Below are positions 1 through 8,245 of a stretch of 50,281 bases of DNA, piece by piece; positions within the stretch are counted from its first letter, which is position 1, and each line of letters opens with the position of its first letter. The notes beneath the pieces were generated by a model. The model was not told where the DNA came from. It made no database searches and was given only the letters and a program-made list of their open reading frames with translations. The stretch is taken from contig NZ_SRIF01000004.1 in NCBI RefSeq assembly GCF_004681185.1, positions 252,749 through 303,029 of the forward strand, read 5' to 3'. Made by a program: the position numbers and the translations under genes. The DNA is from Haloarcula amylovorans. Lineage in GTDB: Archaea > Halobacteriota > Halobacteria > Halobacteriales > Haloarculaceae.

Positions 1-396
1 TCAGCTTCGGAGAGATCGTGTTTCTCGGCCATTCCATGCAGAAATGCCGCTGCTGGATCGGTGCCACGACGGCCAACACGGCGACATCGAGAAGCAATTT
101 TGTCTCAGTGTCGATTGCAGCATACAACCAAGACTGCTCGCCATTGACTTTGACAGCGGTCTCGTCGACGGCGGCCCGCCTCGGCGTCGCCGTCGGCGGG
201 TCGCCAACGCTGTCAGATAATCGACAAATCTATTGAAAGATTGCTTGATACGAGCGTTCTACACCCAGAAGCGAGAGAATTGCTTGTGTTTCTCTGAGTG
301 AACAACCGGTCGCGTGGTGGCGGGCGGCGAACGCCCTGACGGGCGTCGCCGTCCACTCACCCTCGTGTTGAGTTAGTTCGACGAGGACGTCGTCAG
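1..396 (-). pseudogene. IS6-family transposase remnant
   Basis: Read on the minus strand, this encodes the haloarchaeal IS6-type DDE transposase core: an SLRETQAIL helix followed by VERSYQAIFQ, then DETAVKVNGEQSWLYAAID with the first catalytic Asp, then a GTDPAAAFLHG-like stretch. The copy is dead. The Trp codon expected after IFQ is TAG (near position 230), and a one-base deletion after LLLDVAVL shifts the frame, so the HGLAEKHDLSE part is in another frame. The 3' part lies outside the window. The 5' end abuts the stop codon of the DUF302 gene. Family assignment is by memory of the motifs; no terminal inverted repeat could be identified. Confidence 0.8.
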
Positions 397-813
397 CTAC
401 TCCTCCGCTTGGGATTCGAGTTCCTCGGCAACGCTGGTGAGGACGCGCTCGAACCGCTCGTGGACCTCGGTCGCGATCGAGTCGAGCGCCTCGTTGTCAG
501 CGAGACCGACGAGCTGTTGCGGGTCGACTGCGCTCACCATGACCTCACTGTCGTCGGTTTCGTAGACGATGACGTTACACGGGAGGAGCGCGCCGAGTTC
601 GATTTCCTCGTTCAGGCCTTCGTGTGCTAGCCCCGGGTTGCACGCGCCGAGGATGCGGTACTGTCGAAATTCTTCGCCGAGTTTCTCTTTGAGCGTCGCC
701 TGCACGTCGATGTCACAGAGGACGCCGAATCCTTCGTCTTTGAGCGCGTCGATCGTCGTCTCGACTACTTGGTCGAAGTCACCGGACACTGGCTCTTGTA
801 TTGTGTACGTCAT
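397..813 (-). CDS. DUF302 domain protein
   Basis: A 138-residue cytosolic protein with no signal peptide. It matches the DUF302 pattern: N-terminal MTYTIQEPVSGDFDQVVETTIDALKDEGFGVL (read in pieces), a central ILGACNPGLAHEGL motif with the family's conserved Cys-Asn-Pro, and LLPCNVIVYETDD near residue 80. The biochemical role of the family is unknown; it is often found with sulfur, redox or metal genes, as here. It is the last of three small minus-strand genes (1616 down to 397). The ATG at 811-813 begins the conserved domain directly. The stop codon touches the IS6 remnant, so that insertion probably marks a boundary of the gene group. Confidence 0.85.
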   Translation of the reverse strand: MTYTIQEPVSGDFDQVVETTIDALKDEGFGVLCDIDVQATLKEKLGEEFRQYRILGACNPGLAHEGLNEEIELGALLPCNVIVYETDDSEVMVSAVDPQQLVGLADNEALDSIATEVHERFERVLTSVAEELESQAEE

Positions 814-904
814 GCAATATAGTACGGTATTGGCAGACTTAATAGTGGGGTTCCGAAGCGGTGAAGGCAGTGGGGCTCACGTGCTGGAACGGATTCCCGA
901 AGCG

Positions 905-1258
905 TCACCCGGACCGTTCCAGTTGCTCGCACCGCCGTTCGAACTCGTCGTCCGAGATCTCACCGCGCGCGTAGCGCCCTCTGAGGGCCGACAGCGGCCG
1001 TCCGTCGGTTTCATCTTCTCGACGCCTTCCAAACGTGAAGATGAGGTAGAGCGGGATAGTGAGCAGCACCCCCATCCAGAGGAGCCCCCAGAGGCCCATC
1101 GTCCCACCGAAGAGCCCCCAGCCGCCGCCCATCATACCCCCGCCGTAGCTCCCGCCACCGTGTGCAGCAGCTGTTCCAGTCGTCGCGACCAGCAGCGGGA
1201 CAGCGAGTATCGCGAGTCGACGAGCAGTGCGTCCGAGGTTAGTGGTGAATGGGGTCAT
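905..1258 (-). CDS. Membrane protein with C-terminal SHOCT domain
   Basis: 117 residues from the ATG at 1256-1258. A longer in-frame extension exists but has no plausible content, so the internal ATG in front of the signal-like stretch is preferred. Residues about 10-33 form a hydrophobic signal/anchor ending in ATTGTAAAHGGG. A Gly/Met-rich loop (GGGMMGGGWG) follows, then a second membrane segment around residues 52-72. The cytoplasmic tail LRGRYARGEISDDEFERRCEQL is a short C-terminal (SHOCT) domain, a small helical oligomerisation module. A decayed copy of a similar SHOCT tail lies at 31783-31902. The Met/His-rich surroundings suggest metal handling, but that is inference. Confidence 0.75.
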   Translation of the reverse strand: MTPFTTNLGRTARRLAILAVPLLVATTGTAAAHGGGSYGGGMMGGGWGLFGGTMGLWGLLWMGVLLTIPLYLIFTFGRRREDETDGRPLSALRGRYARGEISDDEFERRCEQLERSG

Positions 1259-1319
1259 TGACGTGTGGTGGTGGGTGAGTAGTTGGATCGTTCGATGCGT
1301 TCGGTACGGCCAGGGGCCC

Positions 1320-1616
1320 TCAGCAGTGGCCCTGCCCGTACATCCCGCGGTCGTAGTCGTCATCAGCCATGTCCTGGGCCATCTCGTCGACGGTCACACC
1401 CATGTGTGACTCCATCCACTCGACGCTACCAGGGCCCATGTGTTCGGTCATCTGCGCCTCCATCCAAGTGGCCCATTCATCTGCGGTGGCATTGTTCGTG
1501 GGCGCGTCGTCAGCGGTCGTGTCGCTGCCGTGTGCGCTGACCACGGGCGCGACAAACGCGAGTCCGATAATCGCGAGGGCCACGAGCAGCCAGCGGCCGA
1601 TGGTGAAGTTGGTCAT
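1320..1616 (-). CDS. Small secreted Met/His-rich protein
   Basis: 98 residues. Residues 1-28 are a clear Sec-type signal or anchor (GRWLLVALAIIGLAFVAPVVSAHG). The mature part is acidic and holds many Met and His residues (EAQMTEHMGPGSVEWMESHMG), ending in DRGMYGQGHC with a final His-Cys. This composition resembles small extracytoplasmic copper-binding proteins but I recognise no named family. A purine-rich GGAGAAC lies about 5 nt before the ATG and can serve as ribosome-binding site. It is first of the 1616-397 gene group. Confidence 0.65.
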   Translation of the reverse strand: MTNFTIGRWLLVALAIIGLAFVAPVVSAHGSDTTADDAPTNNATADEWATWMEAQMTEHMGPGSVEWMESHMGVTVDEMAQDMADDDYDRGMYGQGHC

Positions 1617-2016
1617 TGTTGTTCTCCTCGGTTACTCGTAGGACTGCTCGGAAGTTATCACGATGGGTGTGAATCCGCGCAGGAGAACGTCCGAGACTGT
1701 TTATAGGGCGTTCTAATCGTTTCTCTTGAAAGGAATCGTTCATCCGGCTCGAATTCGCTGTGGAGATGGATTGGTTCGCCTCGAACTGGTAGAACCGGTG
1801 AGGGCCGCCATCAGTGATACGCTATGCTTTGGAATATTAACCATAAGTGCAGAAAGTGGCTATCTCCAACTAGGCCATGTAACGAGGCCCAAGGATAGGC
1901 CCAAGCCGCCGAGTGATGTACCTTGAAAAGACAACGCAGCCGTCACTACCATCGACAATGAATACACTCCAGGTTCCGTTACAGTGTAACCCGGTTTTAG
2001 GAGGAATAATCGACGA
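1617..2016. other. Intergenic region, divergent promoters
   Basis: 400 bases between the minus-strand small secreted protein and the plus-strand channel gene. Both promoters must lie here. An AT-richer stretch near 1696-1722 (gactgtttatagggcg and nearby) is the best TATA-like candidate for the minus-strand genes. GGAGGAAT at about 2000-2007 precedes the channel start by some 10 nt. No coding frame in it looks real. Confidence 0.4.
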
Positions 2017-3015
2017 ATGAATGATCTCTACTTCGGAGTAGGCGTTGGTCTGCTCGTCATAGCCGTGGTTGACCTCTTGTGGACGACACTCTGGATCGAA
2101 GGCGGCTCGGGACCCCTCACTGGACGCCTGATGTCGTGGACTTGGAAGCCGCTACATCGCTTGGGAAATTATAGTCCCCGCGTTCGGACGCTGACCGGAC
2201 CACTGGTCCTAGCCCTCGGACTTGGAATGTGGATCGCCCTTCTCTGGAGCGGGTGGATGTTCGTCTTCGCGAGTGCCGACAACGCCCTGAAAGACACCAT
2301 TGTCTCGGGGCCCATCTCCTGGGCCGAACGCTTCTATTTCGTGGGTTACTCGTTGTTCACGCTGGGCAACGGTGACTTTGCCCCCCGAGATGGCCTCTGG
2401 CAGGTGCTGACAGCGCTGATGACTGCCAGTGGAATGCTGCTGGTGACTCTGAGCATCACCTACGTCCTCTCCGTTCTCGACGCAGTCACGCAGAAACGTA
2501 CGTTTGCGCGGGACGTGAGCGGCCTCGGAACGGACGGTGAAGCGATTGTCACCACCACCTGGAACGGTGACGGGTTCGATGACGTCGCTCTCCCACTCAA
2601 CAGTATCACCACGGCGCTGAACGAGCTGACGGCTAACCACAAGGCCTACCCAATCCTACACTACTTCTACACCGACGACTGCGCGGCCGCCGCCGTGCTG
2701 AGCGTTGCCAGTCTCGACGACGCCCTGATTCTCTGGCAGCGAGCGACGCCTGAGAAGCACAGACCCGCCGACTCGATCATCGAGAGCGCGCGGTCGAGCG
2801 TCCAGAGCTACCTCGACACAGTCAATACATTTGCGTCCCCATCCGACACGCAGCCACCGGCGCCTGATCTCGATGTTCTCCAAGAGGCAGGCATTCCAAC
2901 AGTCCCGAAAGAAGAGTTCGACGACATGCTTGAAGAACTGGACGAGCGACGGCGGACTATGCACGGAATAGTCCAGAAGGACGCACGTCAGTGGCCAGGG
3001 GCTGAAAAAGAGTAG
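2017..3015 (+). CDS. Two-TM potassium-channel-like membrane protein
   Basis: 332 residues. Membrane helices at about 4-26, 64-88 and 118-152. Between the last two lies a pore-loop signature, SLFTLGNGDFAP (around residues 111-122), the counterpart of the TVGYGD potassium selectivity filter, followed by the long pore-lining helix LTALMTASGMLLVTLSITYVLSVLDAV (read in pieces). The C-terminal 170 residues are soluble, acidic and unassigned. TLGNGD departs from the strict filter, so ion selectivity is uncertain. A GGAGGA Shine-Dalgarno-like sequence supports the start. It runs convergently toward the multicopper oxidase gene and appears monocistronic. Confidence 0.75.
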   Translation: MNDLYFGVGVGLLVIAVVDLLWTTLWIEGGSGPLTGRLMSWTWKPLHRLGNYSPRVRTLTGPLVLALGLGMWIALLWSGWMFVFASADNALKDTIVSGPISWAERFYFVGYSLFTLGNGDFAPRDGLWQVLTALMTASGMLLVTLSITYVLSVLDAVTQKRTFARDVSGLGTDGEAIVTTTWNGDGFDDVALPLNSITTALNELTANHKAYPILHYFYTDDCAAAAVLSVASLDDALILWQRATPEKHRPADSIIESARSSVQSYLDTVNTFASPSDTQPPAPDLDVLQEAGIPTVPKEEFDDMLEELDERRRTMHGIVQKDARQWPGAEKE

Positions 3016-3094
3016 GACCGCACAGGCGCGTGACCATCATTTGCCACGAGGACGCGAAAGTGAACCGACAATCTTGGACAGGGGTTCAACTGGG

Positions 3095-4537
3095 TCATTC
3101 GACATATTTCACGACGCGTGCCATGCCCGCGTCGAGGTGATACAGGTTGTGGCAGTGGAACAGCCACCGGCCGGGATTGTCTGCGTGGAAGTCCAGCGTC
3201 ACCCGTCCCCGATGTCCTGGGACCATGACCGTGTCTTTGATAGCGTTTCCGACCCGGAAAAAGTGGCCGTGGAGGTGCATTGGGTGGACGACGGGACTCT
3301 GGTTGGTCATCCGAATGCGAACGTGCTCGCCCGGTCGAATCTGGAGCGGATCGGCGTCCGGATAGGCCTGCCCGTCTATCGTCCACGTATACGATTGGCC
3401 GCCACCGCGGGACAGTGTCAAATCGAACGTCCGGTCAGGGCTCCCACTCACACCGTCGAGAGAAGAAATCGCTCGCAGGTCTCCGTACTGCAGTCGGTTA
3501 CTGGGGGACGATGGAGACTGTGGGGCGCCTGAACCGCCTGCAGACTCGTACTCAACGACGGCTCTAGCTGATGGTTCGTTCCCGTCGAGTGCGTCCGCCT
3601 GAATGAACCATCTCCCCGGATTCTCCGCTTCGACCACGGCGTCGTACCGCTCGCCGGCTCCGAAGACGAACGAGTCGACGTCGACAGGGTTGACCGGCTG
3701 ACCATCAGTATGGGTTACCGTCATTTCATGACCGGCAATCCGGACGCCAAAGACCGTCGCGCTGGCGGCGTTCACGAACCGGAAGCGAACTCGCTCGCCC
3801 TCTGTTACGTCGAACGTCGGTGGATTTTCGGGCAGGCGACCGTTGATAAGGAGCCCCTCGTACGGCGGCCGAACGTCACCCATCATACCGCCGCCACCCA
3901 TTCCACCGCCCCTCCCACTGCCTCCTCGCCCCCCGTCTGAGGGAGGTCGAGGATCTCCGGGGAGGTAATCGTCGAGCACGACGACGTACTCGCGGTCGTA
4001 CTCGACGTGTGGCTCACGCTCTTCGACGATCAGTGGACCGAGCAATCCTCGATCGAGTTGGAGCCCAACGTGACTGTGATAGAAATACGTCCCGGCAGGT
4101 TCGGCACGAAACGTGTACGTGAACGTATCGCCGGGCGCAATCGGGTCTTGAGTTACGTTCGGAACGCCATCGACCGGATTCGGGACGGGAATCCCGTGCC
4201 AGTGAATCGTCGTCTCCTCTTGGAGATCGTTGGTCAGTTCGACGCTGAGCACGTCGCCCTCCTGAACGCGTAGCTCCGGTCCCGGGAATTGACCCTCGTA
4301 CATCCAATTCGTCGTCGACGTATCGGGCGCTGGTTGAATCGTCCCGGGCCCCGCGGTGAGACTGCGGGATTTGTCTGGGTTGGACGTGACTGTCGAGCGT
4401 GGCGTCACCTCACGCCCCTCGTCACCATCGGTGCCCGATAGCTGACCGGCACAGCCCGCGAGAGCTGCGAGAGTGGACGCCCCCGTCAGCTGGAGGAGTC
4501 TGCGACGGGAGAGCGGCCGCTGTCCGTTAGGCGGCAC
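3095..4537 (-). CDS. Multicopper oxidase (laccase-like), Tat lipoprotein
   Basis: 480 residues from the GTG at 4535-4537, which overlaps the end of the rhodanese/MBL gene by 11 nt; the longer upstream frame lies inside that gene. The N terminus has a twin-arginine signal (SRRRLLQLTG) and lipobox LAGC, so it is exported folded and probably lipid-anchored. All four copper motifs are present in order: HWHG near residue 113, YFYHSH near 158, HPMHLHGH near 420 and HCHNLYHLDAGM near 460, giving the type 1 and trinuclear sites of three-domain oxidases. A Gly/Met-rich loop (GRGGGMGGGGMM) mid-protein resembles the Met-rich loops of cuprous oxidases. Translational overlap ties it to the sulfur genes upstream. 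The substrate cannot be read from sequence. Confidence 0.9.
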   Translation of the reverse strand: MPPNGQRPLSRRRLLQLTGASTLAALAGCAGQLSGTDGDEGREVTPRSTVTSNPDKSRSLTAGPGTIQPAPDTSTTNWMYEGQFPGPELRVQEGDVLSVELTNDLQEETTIHWHGIPVPNPVDGVPNVTQDPIAPGDTFTYTFRAEPAGTYFYHSHVGLQLDRGLLGPLIVEEREPHVEYDREYVVVLDDYLPGDPRPPSDGGRGGSGRGGGMGGGGMMGDVRPPYEGLLINGRLPENPPTFDVTEGERVRFRFVNAASATVFGVRIAGHEMTVTHTDGQPVNPVDVDSFVFGAGERYDAVVEAENPGRWFIQADALDGNEPSARAVVEYESAGGSGAPQSPSSPSNRLQYGDLRAISSLDGVSGSPDRTFDLTLSRGGGQSYTWTIDGQAYPDADPLQIRPGEHVRIRMTNQSPVVHPMHLHGHFFRVGNAIKDTVMVPGHRGRVTLDFHADNPGRWLFHCHNLYHLDAGMARVVKYVE

Positions 4538-5675
4538 AGTTGTTAGGCCCCAGTTCGAGTTCCGTCGCTTCACCCTCGTCGTCGACGGTCTCTTTGCCGG
4601 TGTTGATGGCAATAACTGTCTCGTAGTTTGGGGGCTTCTCCGGGGCGTTCTCGGTCAGCCGTTCGACGAACGCGTCGCGGTCGAGCCCGAGAAGGTCGAG
4701 TTCCTCACGCAAGTCGCCGAGCCGGGCCGCGAGGGGCTGGCCCGGTGAGCCGTTCTCGTAGCGCCCGTCGCTCGTGACGGTGAGGTGCCCCGGCAGAACC
4801 GTCGTGTCGTCCGGGAGATCAAGGATCGTCTCGTGGAGCGAGTCGCACAGCAGTTCCGCGCCACGCGAGGCGTCATCCTCACCGAACTGGAGTTCCGTCC
4901 GTCCAACGGAGTCGACGAACAGCGTATCGCCCGTCAACAGGAGTTCGCCGTCGACGAGGTAGTTCATCATCTCAGAGGTGTGACCCGGTGTGTGGAGCGC
5001 CTCGATCTCGACGTCGCCAACTTCGATGACGTCTCCATCTGACAACGGTTCGTATTCGTACTCGACACCGCGTTCACTAGCCTTATCGCCAAGGTGGTAG
5101 GGCACGCCGACCTCCTTTGCGAGTGTTGGACTCCCAGAGATGTGATCCGCGTGAACGTGTGTATCGAACACGCGCGTTATCGAGAGCCCAGCGTCCTGGG
5201 CAGCAACTTTGAACTGGTCTGTCTGTCTGGTCGCATCGACCACGACGGCCTCTTCCGCCGCTTTCGAGCCGACGATGTAGCCAAGACAGCCCTTCGCTCG
5301 TCGCTGGACCTGCCGAACAACGAGGTCGCCACTGGTCGTCTCGATGGGGATGACCTCGTAGAGTTTGCTCCACTCTTCCATTCCGCCGGTGACAACCTCG
5401 GCGTCGTCATACCCGTGCTCATTCAGTTCAAATGCGAATGGCGTCGACGTCAGCCCCTTGCCACAGATGGCGACGACCGGTCGGCCGTCAACCAGCGCGT
5501 TCACCTGGTTCAGTTGCTCCTCGCTCAACCCCTTGTCAGGGTCGTAGGGGACGTTCTCTGCGTCACGCACGTGCCAGGCCTCGAAGCTGTCTTCGGGGCG
5601 CGTGTCGATGAGCGTGAACTGTTCGTCGGCATCGATCTTGTCTGCGAGTTGTTCCGCAGTGATGTTCTTGACCAT
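4527..5675 (-). CDS. Rhodanese / metallo-beta-lactamase fusion (persulfide dioxygenase-like)
   Basis: 382 residues, two domains. Residues 1-108 are a rhodanese domain (LIDTRPEDSFEAWH, active-site loop AICGKGLTS with Cys71). Residues about 115-340 are a metallo-beta-lactamase fold of the ETHE1/BLH type: THVHADH (His173, His175, Asp177, His178), HTPGH (His228, His232), GDTLFVDSVGR (Asp250) and LPGH. Such proteins oxidise glutathione- or low-molecular-weight persulfides to sulfite, with the rhodanese moving sulfane sulfur. It is the middle gene of a minus-strand operon: 64 nt after the SoxB-like gene and overlapping the oxidase by 11 nt. No signal peptide, so cytosolic. Family is secure; the actual sulfur substrate is inference. 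Confidence 0.9.
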   Translation of the reverse strand: MVKNITAEQLADKIDADEQFTLIDTRPEDSFEAWHVRDAENVPYDPDKGLSEEQLNQVNALVDGRPVVAICGKGLTSTPFAFELNEHGYDDAEVVTGGMEEWSKLYEVIPIETTSGDLVVRQVQRRAKGCLGYIVGSKAAEEAVVVDATRQTDQFKVAAQDAGLSITRVFDTHVHADHISGSPTLAKEVGVPYHLGDKASERGVEYEYEPLSDGDVIEVGDVEIEALHTPGHTSEMMNYLVDGELLLTGDTLFVDSVGRTELQFGEDDASRGAELLCDSLHETILDLPDDTTVLPGHLTVTSDGRYENGSPGQPLAARLGDLREELDLLGLDRDAFVERLTENAPEKPPNYETVIAINTGKETVDDEGEATELELGPNNCAA

Positions 5676-5739
5676 TATCTCTCACCGGTATTCTGCCCGT
5701 GTCTACTGTTGAGTCGTTGACTCTGTCGTCGTTCGTTGC

Positions 5740-7524
5740 CTAGCGCTTTCGATTACGCCCTTCTTCAGGGAAGGAGGTCCCACGAGGAATCATCGCTGTC
5801 TCGCAGTAGGCCTCACCGCCCGCGTAGTCGATGCCCGGTTGGATGAACGGATACGGCCCGTCGGCGGGCGTGTTCTGCGCGCGGCCGCCGTCGTCGGCCG
5901 TCTCGACCAGTCCCATCACCTCGTAGTCGACTGGCGAGCGCTCATCGAGGTACTCGACAATGACGTCGACCGGAATCGTCTCGCCGTCCACCTGGATGTC
6001 CTGGAACGGGAACCCGCAGTTGCCGAGGTCGCGTTCGGGGTCGCCGGGCCGGCGGAACGTCGCCACCGAGTACGTCTCCTCGGGGTCGACCGGCTCGCCG
6101 TCGATTCGCATCTCGACGAGGCGACGCCCACGCTTGGCCGTCGGGTCGACGGTCACCTCGACGTTCGAGGAGAAGTTCCGGACGCGCCCGTCCTCTTGGT
6201 CGTAGGGATACGGGGTGAAGTTGTCCTCGAGGAACTCCTCCATGTGGCTCATGAGTTGCTGGCCGTAGGCGACGCCGCGAGCGATGGGCGTCGCCATCGG
6301 AAAGAACGTGTACAGCTGGCCGAGCGTGATCTCGCCGGGCGGGATGGCGGTCCCGTACCGGAACCCGTGTGAGACGGCGAGGTCGGTGTCGAAGTGCGCC
6401 TGCAGTGCGTCGTTGAACAGCGTGTTCCAGGCGCTTTCGAGGAACGACTGTCGGTAGAGCGGCGTTTCCGTCTCCCCGACGATCGTATCGAGGGGACGGT
6501 TGAGCGTTCCGGCTCCCCGCTCGAACCCGGGGTCGTCCGCAAAGAACGGCTCGCGAACGGCCGCGACCGTCTCCTGTGCATCGGTGTCCGGTTCCGGCGT
6601 GTGCTCGCCGTCCTCGGTGAGACAGTAGAGGTGGTGTCGGAACTGCACGTCACCGTCGCGCACGCGGAGGTCGACACGGCCGAGTGCCTCGCCCATCCCC
6701 GACTCGACGACCACCGTCTCGGTCTCCTCGACGACGATAGGGTCGTAGGTGTACTCGTGGGTGTGCGCGCTGAACATCACGTCGACGCTCGGGCAGTCCT
6801 TGGCGGCCTGGACCATCCACGGGAGGCCGATCTCGGTGACGGCGACCACGATATCCGCGCCGTCTTTACGGGCGGCATGCGCTGACTCTTCGAGCAGCGC
6901 GGGGTGTTTGCCGAAGCGGTATTTCTCCTCGTAGAACGCGGGCGCCATCCGGTCGACGTAGACGTTTGTCATCCCGACGACGCCGACCGAAACTCCCCCG
7001 ACGTTGAGGAGTTCGTAGGCGTCGTACAGTTGGTCGTCGGTCTCCCAGTCGTAGAGATTGTTCGCGAGGACGGGGGCGTCGAGTTCGTCCATCAATTCCG
7101 CGAATTTACCGCCCTCGGCGGCCTCGTTCGAGTAATCCCAGTTTCCGGGGACGTAGACATCGGGGTCGATGTACTCGTTGATGGGGTCGAGCATCGCCCG
7201 CCCGTTCGTGTAGGTCGTCACGGCGGAGCCATGGAACGTGTCCCCGCTCATCAGCGTACAGACCTCGTAGTTTGCGCGGAGTTCGTCCAGTTTGGCCGCG
7301 AGCAGGGGAACCCCGCCACCGCGCTTGATGACGCGGTCGTCGTCTCCGAACTCGAAGTTCGGTTTCGACGTCGGGTTATCGTAGTATACCTGGTAGCGTG
7401 GCGTGAGCTGCCCGTGGAGGTCGCTGACGTGCGCGAAGACGACGTCTGGGTCGCCCGCGCCGTCGCTGGCAGGATCGCCACCGAGGGACTTCCACTCACC
7501 GAGGGACTTCTCGTTCCCGTTCAT
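5740..7524 (-). CDS. SoxB-like / 5'-nucleotidase family metallophosphoesterase
   Basis: 594 residues. The dimetal core is complete: HVSDLHGQL (near 32), MSGDTFHGSA (near 93), GNWDYSN (near 127) and FSAHTHEY (near 238). The C-terminal 5'-nucleotidase-like domain starts about 310. GDTFHGSAVTTYTNG followed by PGNWDY, and the later APAFYEEKYRFG segment, parallel the SoxB thiosulfohydrolase pattern (GDTWQGS, GHWE, NPRY..WTFG) more than ordinary 5'-nucleotidases. SoxB cleaves sulfate from the SoxY-bound intermediate; no SoxYZ is visible here. No clear signal peptide, whereas bacterial SoxB is periplasmic. First gene of the operon with the persulfide-dioxygenase-like and copper oxidase genes. A plain nucleotidase remains possible. 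Confidence 0.75.
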   Translation of the reverse strand: MNGNEKSLGEWKSLGGDPASDGAGDPDVVFAHVSDLHGQLTPRYQVYYDNPTSKPNFEFGDDDRVIKRGGGVPLLAAKLDELRANYEVCTLMSGDTFHGSAVTTYTNGRAMLDPINEYIDPDVYVPGNWDYSNEAAEGGKFAELMDELDAPVLANNLYDWETDDQLYDAYELLNVGGVSVGVVGMTNVYVDRMAPAFYEEKYRFGKHPALLEESAHAARKDGADIVVAVTEIGLPWMVQAAKDCPSVDVMFSAHTHEYTYDPIVVEETETVVVESGMGEALGRVDLRVRDGDVQFRHHLYCLTEDGEHTPEPDTDAQETVAAVREPFFADDPGFERGAGTLNRPLDTIVGETETPLYRQSFLESAWNTLFNDALQAHFDTDLAVSHGFRYGTAIPPGEITLGQLYTFFPMATPIARGVAYGQQLMSHMEEFLEDNFTPYPYDQEDGRVRNFSSNVEVTVDPTAKRGRRLVEMRIDGEPVDPEETYSVATFRRPGDPERDLGNCGFPFQDIQVDGETIPVDVIVEYLDERSPVDYEVMGLVETADDGGRAQNTPADGPYPFIQPGIDYAGGEAYCETAMIPRGTSFPEEGRNRKR

Positions 7525-7826
7525 CGTAGCGCGGGTGCAGATACGTCCTCCTCCTGTTCATGAATTGTGGTTACTATTCGAAATACCGCACAAGACCCTC
7601 TACGAACACTGTGTCGCAGAAGATTGGACACGACGGCCGAGAAGTACTATCCCCGAGTTGGAAACAGAAACTCGTGACGCAGTCGAAGTGTGATTTTGAA
7701 ATGTGATCGGTGACGTCTCCTTGCGGTTCTTAGGGACAATTAAGCTAAGTGAGGAAGGCATACTATCGTCTGCAAAGATGCGAACGCTGACTTGATCGTG
7801 GAGGCGGTACCGATGACGAGTAACTG
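7525..7826. other. Intergenic region between SoxB-like gene and TauE remnant
   Basis: 302 bases. It must hold the promoter of the minus-strand SoxB-like operon and, formerly, of the TauE/SafE gene. A TTAAGCTAAG stretch near 7740-7749 is a weak TATA candidate for the plus strand. Frames here do not resemble proteins. Confidence 0.4.
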
Positions 7827-8221
7827 GTGACGACGGGATTGTCTACGGTCGTCATTCTGGTCGCGTCTGTCATTCACGGGATCGCCGGATTCGGCTTCGC
7901 ACAAGCGTCGATGGGTCTGATGCCGCTGTTCCGGTCGCCCTCGAGCGCCTCGATCATCCTCACGGCAACGGCGGTCGTGAGCAACGCTCGCGTCTGGTGG
8001 AGCGTCCGGGACGCGTTCGACTGGCGCAAATGAATCGTTCCTGTCGGCGGACTCGTCGTCGGGATGCCGCTCGGTATCTCTACGTGTTCAGCCAGTTCAA
8101 CAAAGCACAGATGCGCGTCGCCATCGGCGCAGTTCTCGTGCTGGCGGTCGTTATCGTCGTCGCGACCCAACAACTCGACGTCGTCACTGACTGGATCGAG
8201 GACAAGGATTACAGGCCGGGG
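7827..8221 (+). pseudogene. TauE/SafE sulfite/sulfonate exporter remnant
   Basis: From the GTG at 7827 the frame gives the typical TauE/SafE N terminus, VIHGIAGFGFAQASMGLMPL, continuing to WWSVRDAFDWRK. A TGA then replaces what should be a Trp codon (8031-8033), the frame continues IVPVGGLVVGMPLG, and near 8078 it shifts by one base to YVFSQFNKAQMRVAIGAVL and on to DWIEDKDYRPG. The second half of the usual about 260-residue protein is missing, the sequence running straight into the 3' side of the acidic PRC protein gene. One nonsense, one frameshift and one truncation make it dead. Its position beside the SoxB-like operon suggests it once exported sulfite or a related anion. Confidence 0.8.
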
Positions 8222-8245
8222 ATCGGGGTGGGGCCGGGGATGTGT

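Noticed and set aside
569..1261. 230-codon plus-strand ORF
   Set aside because: Ser/Pro/Arg-rich shadow of the DUF302 and SHOCT genes on the minus strand.
3095..4537. Copper nitrite reductase (NirK) as partner of norB
   Set aside because: The protein has the four laccase-type motifs ending in HCHNLYHLDAGM and three-domain length, not the two-domain NirK pattern.
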